Source: Leucocoprinus leucothites
Taxonomy: Eukaryota > Basidiomycota > Agaricomycetes > Agaricales > Agaricaceae
Length of the DNA stretch: 64,000 nucleotides
Direction: 5' to 3'
NCBI GenBank assembly: GCA_013368445.1
Contig: JAACJO010000012.1
Location: 1-64,000, forward strand
Within the stretch, counting starts at the first letter, position 1, and the number at the start of each line of letters is the position of its first letter. The position numbers and the translations under genes are program-made. This document shows positions 55,088 through 64,000 of the stretch, piece after piece. Under the pieces are notes generated by a model. The model was not told the DNA's origin. It did no database searches and saw nothing but the letters and a program-made list of their open reading frames with translations.

Positions 55088-55815
55088 TCTATTCCCTGGG
55101 ACACTTTTGATACCATTTTCTTCTTCAATACCTGCTGGTTCTACCTCTCTAGAGACCGGCGACGTCTACATCGTTAACACTCTCTCGCCCGCTTTGATCG
55201 TTCGTTTGGCTTATATCATTTGCTTTTAGTACTAGTTAAGTTATCCTTTGTTACATTTCTCTCTACCTGATCTTCGCTCCTAGTTGAAAAAACGTATTAG
55301 TTGGATCTCACTCGAGTATTTGCGTTCTTTACCCTCACTCAGAAGTTAATAGGAAGTTTATTAGTGTTTACACATTCCTGTGCCATTTGTCGCCTTTATA
55401 TGAACATAACTGAATCCAACCCCAAAGGACTACCAGTAAAGAGAAGGAACCTGAACGAAAATGCAAGAGGTACAGTAGGATCAATGAAAAATTATCGTGA
55501 AGTACATTACTTCTTCATGAGCGCATTAGAAGCGGAAACCATCGCAGCGAAAATTAACTGGATGCTAAAGAGGCAGAAAAAAGGGATAATGCAAAGTGAA
55601 TAATGAAAAACGGCGGAGGAAGAACGAACGGGAAAAGGCCAGGAATTGATCAAATAGCAAAGAGAATTAAAACTACAGACAGACTACTAGACTAGACACA
55701 AAGAGCCATGCTAAGATGAATGTCCTACTATTACAAAATGTTCAATACAGACGCGAGTGCGGGAAGGCAAAACGAGAGCCGGAAGTGGATTCGACGTCAA
55801 AAGCACGCGGCACGA
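55088..55815. other. Convergent 3' region, no gene seen
   Basis: Between the DOCK stop and the end of the Medusa-type gene. AT-rich, with no coding pattern that survives inspection; presumably 3' untranslated regions. Confidence 0.5.
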
Positions 55816-57618
55816 TCAGGCTTGATAGTGCTCGCTCATGGAACCCATGGCGTCATCCCCCATGGTGGTAAAGCCAAAGTTGTCATAGAAATGATAATCG
55901 TAAGGACCGGGTTCGCTGGAAAAATTGTGAACGGCAGAATTGCTCGATTCCATGTCGTACTGGGCCAGGAGATTCAACGCATCAAAGCCGAGTTCGTTTG
56001 CTTTGAAATCGGCTACCCATGGAGCACAAGTATTTTCGGAGGGCTGAGACATCTCTGTGCCCTCGGTAGCTGCTAATGGATAAACAGATGTCGCAGGGGA
56101 AGTTGTTACTGGGCTCTCGGATGGAGAGGAGAAAGTGTCTGAGCCGGATGAGGGAGAGATGAAGGGAAAATCGTCGGGCAAAGACTCGTTCTTGCCCGGA
56201 ATAGGGATAGGGAGAGCAATAGGGTCCTCCTCTTTGGGCAGGGACACTTTGAGAGAGCTCAGCTCCGGGCTAACACCAGTCGGAGTCTCAACGGGTGTCG
56301 ATTCGTCTGAATCTGGCGCGGTAGTCGTGTAAATAGACTAGATTTCATGTTAGTTAAATTTAAACAGAAAAAAAAAAGCCAAGACGACTAACGTATTTGG
56401 ACAGTATTTTCTCGAGAGCCTGTCCGAGTAGATTCCAGTCAAAAACCTTGAGGTCCTTTTCAATGTTCCTCGGCTTGGGGTCTGGAAACTCCATGATACG
56501 CTGAAAGAAATCGCCAAAACCGGCCTTGTGTTTAGAAACGGTCGTGGGTCTGAGCCCCTCAAGATTGCGCCGGATCCTGTTCTTCTCCTCTACAGGAAAC
56601 TCACCGTTGGTAAGGCGCTCAAGTAGATAGATGACGTCGACCGAGGTGACAAAGCAGGTGTCAGTCTCTTCGCGATAAATGCACGAAATGACGCTGTCAT
56701 TTTCACAGTACTCGTCTTGTCGAATGGGTTCACAAGAGACGATCAAGCGACGACCATCCTGGACCTTTGAGAAGCGGACGAGGCGGCGGCCAGTTTGGAG
56801 CTCGGCGGAGCTCCAGCCAGTGCATATACTTGACAAGGGAGTCAAGAGCTCAAGGATAGGGGTCTGCGCATACAGGTTCTCTGCAGATTCGCCATTCACG
56901 GAGTGCTTAGTGCGCACAAGACTCTGGGACTTCATGCGCCGATGCAGCCGCAGATTTGACGGGGTAGAAATAGAGGTCATGGGAGAGATAGGAGATTTTG
57001 AGAGCTGACGATAAGTAGAAGAGCGGCGCCTGACGCTGGAAGTCTCTGGAAGAGAAGAGGGGATTTGGATCTTGGGAGGCTGGCGGTTGGTGATGCTGCG
57101 CTCTTTCAACGACCCTGAAGCCAAGGCGGGGCATGTGAACAAGAGAGTAGAATGCATATATTGGCAAAAGCTGACATACCAGGTGACCAATAGGAAAACT
57201 CGCCAAAAATGACCGAGTCGAGGATCTCATTCTTGTCGTTCAGGGCCTGAACAGACAAAAGGACCTTGTGAGAGGACTGAGAGTCATTGGCGGGGATGTT
57301 GGCGTCGAGCTGCCAGCGGCCATAAGAGAGGTTGGGTAACTCGCGGACTTTTGTAGCAATGGCCTTTTGGCCGACGACGAGACGAACATAAAGGGCGTCA
57401 GCCACCTCTGGCTGAAAGTGGATGCGAACGGTAATGGGGACTCCGCGCTCGCCCTCAGAAGGGGTGTAGCCGAGAACATGAATAGTGCCAGAGGGTGAAA
57501 TTACGACGCTAGAGGAGGATGGGGCATCAAGATTAAAGGTAGAAAGGGCGGCGGGATTTGCGGTGGAGGGGAAAGACAACGAGTCGAGAAAGGAGGCATG
57601 GCGGGAGGCAGAGAGCAT
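55816..57618 (-). CDS. medA: Medusa (medA)-type developmental regulator, DUF7082, 560 aa
   Basis: Putative transcriptional regulator of morphogenesis. Exons 57618-57180, 57114-56393, 56337-55816. The N-terminal third has an immunoglobulin-like segment (IHVLGYTPSEGERGVPITVR ... YVRLVVGQKAIATKV, GRWQLDANIP). The centre is basic and Ser-rich (RLHRRMKSQSLVRTKHS). The conserved domain is CFVTSVDVIYLLERLTNGEF, EEKNRIRRNLEGLRPTTVSK, GFGDFFQRIMEFPDPKPRNI, then KDLKVFDWNLLGQALEKIL, the pattern I associate with Aspergillus MedA and relatives. The C-terminal part is acidic and Ser/Pro-rich, like an activation region. The family name comes from motif recall. Confidence 0.75.
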
Positions 57619-57950
57619 GGCCAGACGAGGGAAAGAGGAGAAAAGAGAACAGGCCAGTGGTATTTATTGAGGGAGAGAATTATGTCAGCGGCTGGTCTCC
57701 TATTCTGTGCTTTGCGCTGCTCATGCGAAGGGCACGGAAGCAGCCAGAGAGATCGGGGAGATCCATAAAAGGCAATTAGCTGGCGATGGGTGTGTCCATG
57801 CACGCGCATCGTCCCCTCTTGGCGGTGCCTAGACTCATCCGTGATCCGTGCCTGTCATATGAATATTCCCTTGACTCTTCCACACGCCCATTGCATCATT
57901 AGTCCTGGCGAGACATTTCTTAATATTGTCATACCAGCCCCATCGGCTTC
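57619..57950. promoter_or_regulatory. Promoter region of the Medusa-type gene and 3' end of MED27
   Basis: 332 bp without coding potential between two minus-strand genes; on the minus strand there is a TATA-like AATAAATACC about 40-50 bp before the Medusa-type start codon. Confidence 0.4.
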
Positions 57951-59041
57951 TTACTGATCCTCTCGACAAGTAGCATGCCGGCACTCCCATCTTCCATCCT
58001 CCCCTTCCGTCCCACTCGTCTCCTTCCATAGCCGCACCACGGGAGGAACATGCCCCTCCACTGATAACACTCGACCACACCCAACACACTGGTCCTCGAA
58101 TAGCCGTTCGTATGTCCCTAGCATATTCTATATGTTGGAATGGAGCCATGTCAGATCTCATCCGTATATGGTAACCTATTTATCTCAACTGACCATCACG
58201 CTTTGCAGTCCGACTCCCGGGTGCGCGTGCAGTACCCGCGCGTACTGCTGCGATAACGTCTGGAAAACTGTGTATTCCGACTCTGAATGAGGAGCTTTCT
58301 GCATGCGCGATTAGTCATTCTGTCCACATTCTCGAAAACATCGCTTACTCTTTCTCGTGGAGCAAATGCAGTCATATTCTCGATCAGGATGGTTCCATTG
58401 GGGTCCTGATAGCCTATTGATATGTACACAGTCACCACATCTGATATCATGAATCTCAACAGATTCGGTCGATCACTCTTCGCCTCGTCCGCGGTCCTTC
58501 GCCATATATGTATCTTGCTGCGGTGCTCTTGATTATATTCTCTGATATACCCAACTAATTCTTCTCCCACCAGCGCCCGCACGCTATCACCCATGGGTGG
58601 AAATGCGCTTGGTTCCTGTGGAGCTTTCGATATGTATGGCTGAGGTGATGCTGGTGAGGGTGCCCGTCTGCAGCGTGCACAACCACAAATTTGCATTTTA
58701 GGGCACAGATCGCTCGATAGGAATGTATGTCTCGGAGCGAATACTCACCTCCGTTTTCGGTTCTCCCTTCGGGGATTCGACTTGATTTCAGTAGCGTCTG
58801 CGCCTAGACTCTGCCCTGCTCGGTGCAACGCCTCTTGAACGTGCGAAGAACGGATACTGTCCCCTACATCCTTCAGTCGCTGAAATTCTGGAACACTCGG
58901 CCCAGCTCTGTTTTTGTTTTTCAGGAGTGAACTTGGTATTTGTCTGAGGGTCTGAAGCTGGTTGTACACATCTGTAAGATCTTGAATCTGTTTCTGCAGC
59001 GTTTGGGTATCGGACATGGGCGTAGAAGCATCGGATTGCAT
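57951..59041 (-). CDS. MED27: Mediator complex subunit 27-like, 297 aa
   Basis: Tail or upper-head module of Mediator, bridging activators to RNA polymerase II. Exons 59041-58749, 58667-58349, 58298-58194, 58127-57951. The N-terminus is a coiled coil (TLQKQIQDLTDVYNQLQTLR, QIPSSLL), then a basic RRENRKRRR linker; the middle domain has LVGEELVGYIREYNQEHRSK, LLRFMISDVVTVYISIGY, ENMTAFAPRER; the C-terminal region is APHSESEYTVFQTLSQQYAR and a Cys/His-rich end (CVGCGRVLSVEGHVPPVVRL, WECRHATC) typical of MED27. The third exon was found by continuing the frame past an apparent stop. Start MQSDAS; MSDTQ at 59017 is an alternative. Confidence 0.8.
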
Positions 59042-59858
59042 GTTGAATGTTGAATGATGAAAGAGAAACCTGGAGCGATCTTGACGCGACGCGGAATCAA
59101 AGTTGATGGAATTGATGCCAAACACAGGTATACAATTCATATTGTGGCGTCGACAGTGCATGATAACTTACATTCAAGAACAAATGCGAATTTGACAGTA
59201 AAGTTTCGATAGGATACTCGGAAGTGTGAATTGGGTACTGAAACATACCACTCGGCTGAGAATTTGGAATGCTTGACTATCACATTCCAATGCTGGAGGT
59301 TGGGTGAAGACGACAATGATGATACATTGTATATGGACTGTGAATAGTTCGAAGGACTCTGAGAAAATACCAACTCTCGGACTTCACTAGCTAAGGCGCC
59401 AACATGGCAATCGACCCAAGCAACATTCTCTCGTTCCCAGGCCGAAAGCCGCCCCTTGGCAATTATTCAGGTGTAGTGCCTCTTTCTCCACTCTCTGTTT
59501 TTCAATTGGCGAGATAACGGTCACTAAATGCGCCACATGATCGGCCAATACACCTAGATTGTGCAAATTTCCCAGAATGCCAAGATGCGTCGGCCTCGGA
59601 AAGGTTCAACTACCAAAAGGGACAAGGCACTGTTATTGGCGGTCCTAGATTAACACAGGAGTCTCCGCGAGGGGCGAACACGTTTGAGGCTATGGAATCG
59701 CCAGTTTTGTCAGCGACCTCGTCGAACTAGCGAAACCAAGTGTAGGTATTGAGCTTCAAAGTCACCAGCCAGCGTGACACCACGTGGAGTGACAATGTGA
59801 CGGCATCGAAATGTAATTTTCGGTGTGCCGTCGTGAGTGGTGTTGTCGTTGAGTCTGC
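59042..59858. promoter_or_regulatory. Divergent promoter region, no gene seen
   Basis: 817 bp between MED27 and the LETM1-like gene. No coding region or RNA gene recognised; contains a CCACGTGGAG box near 59780-59790. Confidence 0.45.
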
Positions 59859-61297
59859 ATGCTTCGTTCAATAGCCCGTGATGTGCTGCCTCGCAGGTGT
59901 GTATTTATCATTACTGTTATTCACCTCTAATACCTTCACACAGACGGATAAGCCACACATCCCACCGCACTCTTACCCTTCTTTCTTACCAACACCACAC
60001 CCACATCCTCCTCAGACCTACTCTCATCCACACTCGCTTCCTCTCCACCCCACACCCCTCCTCAGATCCAAATCACTCAGAGAAACCTTCAGATATCCCT
60101 CCCAGCGCCCTCCAGCAACGTAAACAGAAAGTTGGTCTCAGGCCAGGTCCCGTCAAGCCACCACCATCCAGGTCCACCCCATCCACCCTTTCAGCCCACC
60201 ATGTCCCCAAGACCGCAAGTTCTCCCTCTCACAAGCTTCTTCCCACATCTGATACTCCACCGCCACTCAATGAAGTGAAAGAGACCGCCAAGCGCGATAT
60301 TGAGGAAGCCGAAGCACATGGCATCCTCACCCCTGCTCCTCCCAATGCAAACTGGTTCCAACGTACCTTGCACAAGGCTATTCAGCTCGCGGTGTGTATT
60401 TGAAATTTCTCTTGTCCCCTCCCTCTTATTTACGCGCCCCGACAGAAATTTTATTTCCGCGGCGTCAAACTCATCTTTGTTCGACGTGGGGAAATAGCCT
60501 CAATTCGTGCTAGGATCAAGGCTGGTGGCAGTCCCTTGACGAGATCAGAATTCAGGTTCATCCAGACCCAGAAAGACGATGTGAATAAGTATGTCTTCCC
60601 AACATCCCCAGTCGTAATTTCCTCCTAATTGATTTTTCAGAGTAATTCCTTTCATTATTATTGCCCTTCTCCTGGAAGAAGTCATACCCATCATTGCAAT
60701 CTATGCCCCGTCCTTCCTTCCCTCGACATGTATTCTCCCTTCCCAGCAAGCACGTATCCAGGAGAAGAAATACCAGAAAGCCGTTGGATTTGCAATTAAG
60801 CATTCTCCCCTCTTTTCCGAACTTAGGAGCAAGGAATCCCCCGAGAATTATCTTCCTATTGATGCTATTCGACACAATAACGCGCCGACCGTCATCTGCG
60901 GGTAAATCTCTATATGCAACAAGTTCCTGCACTTTCTTACCTCTGTTTTACAGTCTCCTTGGTTTATCGACCCTGGGATTCGACGCTTTACGGATACACC
61001 GGATACGACGCCGCTTAGACTTCCTGGCTGAAGACGACCGTCTTTTATTGCAAGATAAGCCTGATTTATCAGAGAAGGAGTTGACTGAGGCCCTCGAGGA
61101 GCGTGGACTGTAAGTTTCTGTTCTCCTATAAAACAGTATCTTGGTTTCTCACTACTCTATACAGTGTTGGGTTGTCATTGTCTCCTAAGGCCAAAGAGGC
61201 CAAGCTCAAATGGTGGTTGAATAGCGTACAAACATCTGATCCCTCCAGTACTTCTGCTCGGCGACTCGCTTTAATGGTTCGAAATTCGGCTGAATGA
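59859..61297 (+). CDS. LETM1-domain mitochondrial inner membrane protein, 392 aa
   Basis: Six exons: 59859-59896, 59944-60391, 60446-60588, 60641-60901, 60954-61109, 61165-61297; the frame closes at TGA. The first exon supplies a basic, mitochondrial-type N-terminus (MLRSIARDVLPRRRISHTSH). A Pro-rich region precedes the LETM1-like ribosome-binding domain: FYFRGVKLIFVRRGEIASIR, SPLTRSEFRFIQTQKDDVNK, a membrane-type helix VIPFIIIALLLEEVIPIIAI, APSFLPSTC, and later FLAEDDRLLLQD, ELTEALEERGL, AKLKWWLNSV. LETM1/Mdm38 relatives act in mitochondrial K+/H+ exchange and ribosome attachment; this one is shorter than yeast Mdm38, so its exact role is open. Confidence 0.8.
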
Positions 61298-61405
61298 CGT
61301 TCCTATCTGTACACTTAGACATAATCCTTCACCCGTCTACCCCACCTAATTATATAGACTGCATATTTGATAACCCATCACCTTACATTACCCACAGGAA
61401 TCAAG

Positions 61406-64000
61406 CTATCGTCCAACCGAACTACACGATCGAATGTATGCCAATGCCCGCCATGATTTCACATGCGAAGGACGCAACATGATCGCCTTTTGGATTTCTC
61501 GAAGACTCACGGTTTTGTCCTCGGCTGGGGCCTCTGGAGTGCAAACTGCGACTGAGCGGAGGGTCAAAGCAGCTGACGTCGATGAGAGATCATCGACATC
61601 CCTATTGCTTGCGATCGCATCAGACAATAACGCGAGCGCACTCTTACGCTCCCCTTTTTGGAGCATTAGACTCGCCAACTGTATGCGTGGCTCGGGGTTT
61701 CCCGGTTCTGAAAGGACCTCCTTTTGAGCCACCGACACTGCATCACCGATCTGGCCCTTTATGGAACGTCAATAAAAAGGGGTCGACGGGGAAATATAAT
61801 TAGGGCCAATTCACCAGACTCAAGTGATGTTGCACTTGCAGATAATCTACTTCTCTGTTAGTGTCCAGTTCCTGTCTTTGGTCAAGAGGCAAGTTCAGGA
61901 CCTCCGATAGCGCCGCATCGATGAGATTCTCGTCTCCCGTCAGAATGCCCATTCCCGCCAAGGTATTAATCGCAATGAGGTTTTCCGGATCGACCGCGAT
62001 ACTAATCCGTCCCATTGAATTTCGGGAGTCTAAGTAACAAAAATTCAGCACTTACTACTCCAGCAACTGAGACTTGGCAGTCTCCTTCATTTCATCCGTA
62101 CCCAGCGCCCACAAAGTCTGAGAGAACAATACCATGATCTGACCCTTGATCGTCAGATCATCTCCAGCAAGATTCAAAGCTTCTTGGGAAGAATCCAGTG
62201 ATCTCTGATAATCCTGAAGCATAAACTGCCCCAAAGCAAGACCAAGATGCGCTTGAATGCGCAAAATCCTTGTTTCCGCAAAACGAGGTGCATCCTCGCT
62301 CTCGTCAAGAGTCTCTCCATCCCCAACAAGCAGTCCCAGTGCAGTCTGGAACGACTCTAGGGAACGGTGATAATCTCCCTTCGAAACCAAGAGTCGACCC
62401 AAAGTCGTGTTAGCAATTGTAAACTGCCTTTCGACGACCTCGTTTTCAGATTCTTCGTATATTGCTTCGAGGATGCCTATAGCACGCGTGACGAGGCTGA
62501 TAGCGAGGTCATGATGTCCAATTCTCTCACAAATGAGGGAGAAAAGGTGTAAGCCGGAAGCATCGGTCGGACGACGTGAGCAGTAGCGGTCTAGGGCAAA
62601 GAAGCAGGGGATGAGGTCAACTTTAGCTTCTGTCCTACGCCTCGGTAGCTTTGACTCTTTGAACACCCGGATGGCATATTCAATATCGATATCCGGCTGG
62701 TGTGTCTTTAGTACGCAGTAGGGGAGAGAAGACACTGGGTAGAACTCACGAGGCTGGTTGTCAGTGTTGTTGCGTGAGTAAGTAGCGTTTGAGCATCAAA
62801 TTCGTGACCGTTCGCAGTCGCAACAAGGGCCTGACCAAGCCAAGCGAGTGAATAGTCGGGGTCTGTAATCTGGGCTCTGAAGAATGCTTCATTTGCCAAT
62901 TCAAGATCTTCATGGTGGTAATACAGGAAACCAAGATTTGTCCATGTGACAACGTTCTGGTGAAATATCTTATCAGCTCAATTCTTGCGATTAATGTCAA
63001 TGTTTCGTGCCTTGGAGTCAAACTCGAGTGCTTTGATATACGCATGTTGCGTAACCTTCGGCTGATTCGAGAAATGTGCGTTCCCGTATGCATTCCAATA
63101 CATATCATTCGATGGCTCTTCTTTCAAAGCATTCGTAATAGCTTCCACTATCTTTGCCTGCACTCCTGTGTCTGTGGTCGTATTTTGATTCTGCCTGAAT
63201 TGTAACGCCACAGAGAGATCAAACCATGCACTTCCCCGGGCGATATTCGAAGAAGGATTCAGACTGATCCTCAGCTGACATGCACGAATGGAGATTCCCA
63301 GAAACGGAAGAGAATCATACGCTTCTTCGGATTGCGTAAGGACCGGCAAATCAAGAACAGCGTTATGTTCCGTAGACAAAAGAGACTTCAGGGTGCCTGA
63401 GATCTGGTTGGCCCGCTTCTGATCTTGTAATACTGGCCGTTGTGATAGCTGAAGTGCAGCATCCGAAATCACCTTCCATGCCAACCCCCCAAAACCTGAA
63501 TGATGCTCTATTACCAACAAGGCGACTTGGATGCATTGCAGGAATGAAGATTCGGCGCGTGAGTGATAACCTTCCCGATATTCTGTCTGTCCAAGGGAAA
63601 GATGGGCTTGAGCAAGTGCTGTAAGGACGCTCAGCTCCGCAGGACGTCGCTCCAGAAGACCCTCGAAAATAAGAATCGCCTCTGAGAACAAACCTGTTTC
63701 TGCCCTAAGTTCCCCGATCAAGAACGAGCATAGCCAGTTTTGTGGATCAAGTTCAAGCGCACGATAAAGAGCTTTGATGGCGGCTGCGTGTCGGCCTGCT
63801 CTACCGTACACCTCTCCGAGCCTCAACCATGTTAATGCATCCTCGGAATCAGCTCGCAAAGCAATCTGAAACGCTTGAATGGCAGGGAGATAGTTCTGGT
63901 GATTCTAAATAAAACGGGTTAGACGTTCGCATTGCATGCTTTATCGATATACACTCACCATTTCAATGATACCGACGGCTTTCCATGCCCACGCGTTCGT
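61406..64000 (-). CDS. SKI3: Superkiller protein 3 (TPR subunit of the Ski complex), C-terminal part
   Basis: Scaffold of the Ski complex that feeds mRNA to the cytoplasmic exosome. Visible exons: 64000-63959 (runs off the edge), 63904-63011, 62956-62750, 62696-62056, 62001-61815, 61750-61406; 772 codons including the stop. Tetratricopeptide repeats run throughout (EDALTWLRLGEVYGRAGRHA, AIKALYRALELDPQNWL, NVVTWTNLGFLYYHHEDLEL, ANEAFFRAQITDPDYSLAWL, IQAHLGLALGQFMLQDYQRS). The C-terminus is EIQKAIMLRPSHVKSWRALA. The intron 62957-63010 begins with GC (AAG/GCACGA) yet has normal length, branch-like CTGAT and a CAG end, and keeps frame. The N-terminal part lies beyond the window. Confidence 0.88.

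Noticed and set aside
55301..55603. 100-residue plus-strand frame after the DOCK gene
   Set aside because: No ATG at its start, no recognisable domain, AT-rich composition of a 3' untranslated region.
58196..58346. MED27 ending after an Arg-rich tail
   Set aside because: Splicing at 58348/58299 continues the frame into the conserved Cys-rich C-terminus.
1..64000. tRNA or rRNA genes
   Set aside because: No cloverleaf with A and B boxes or rRNA segment was recognised by eye; a covariance-model search would be needed to exclude them.

Overview
The window comes from a filamentous basidiomycete, most likely an agaricomycete (mushroom-forming) fungus. Genes carry many short introns (about 47-81 nt, GT-AG with a few GC-AG), exons can be tiny, and recognisable products are fungal (HAP2, REI1, RAX2, SPE2, DBF4, ATG5, SPC34, a DOCK-type GEF, a Medusa-type regulator, MED27, SKI3, a DUF6533-like seven-helix membrane protein). 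No prokaryotic, plasmid or viral features were seen.

The left third (1 to about 21650) is a nested transposon island. From the left: the 3' end of a Ty3/gypsy chromovirus-like element (1-4141) with a downstream zinc-knuckle reading frame and a 3' LTR, split by an intact Tc1/mariner element (792-2384); several copies, in both orientations, of a zinc-knuckle (LINE ORF1-like) element, called family X here (copies A-E, 4653-13590 plus 21588-21650); and a Ty1/copia element on the minus strand (13591-21582) with 374-bp LTRs, inserted into X copy E with a 5-bp target duplication and itself hit in its left LTR by a second Tc1 copy (13848-15440). One X copy (D, 8691-10971) is complete: exact 15-bp target duplication, poly(A) tail, a defined 5' end, and only a gag-like reading frame inside, so it looks like a non-autonomous, ORF1-only retroposon. 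Premature stops and differences between copies are dominated by CpG to TpG/CpA changes, pointing to methylation-linked decay.

From about 22100 to the right edge lies gene-dense single-copy sequence, 20 genes with short intergenic gaps: hypothetical (+), HAP2 (-), THO1/SARNP (+), PP2C phosphatase (+), REI1 (+), RAX2 with an SH3 tail (-), complex I ESSS (-), DUF1279 protein (-), SPE2 with a uORF (+), tandem zinc-cluster protein (-), secreted protein (+), DBF4 (-), ATG5 (+), DUF6533-like protein (-), SPC34-like DASH subunit (-), DOCK GEF (+), Medusa-type regulator (-), MED27 (-), LETM1-like mitochondrial protein (+), and the 3' part of SKI3 (-, running off the right edge). Several pairs are divergent with very short shared promoters. 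Most gene models close in frame from start to stop when spliced; the exceptions are HAP2 and the PP2C gene, where three apparent single-base losses cluster within 1.8 kb.

Together the genes are housekeeping and growth or morphogenesis functions (ribosome export, polyamine synthesis, replication licensing kinase, autophagy, spindle, Rac GEF signalling, Mediator, RNA exosome cofactor); there is no biosynthetic cluster. The most unusual signals are the ORF1-only retroposon, the gag-like frame downstream of pol in the gypsy element, a candidate 2-nt micro-exon, and a host gene joining two tandem Zn2Cys6 clusters to an integrase-type zinc-binding module.
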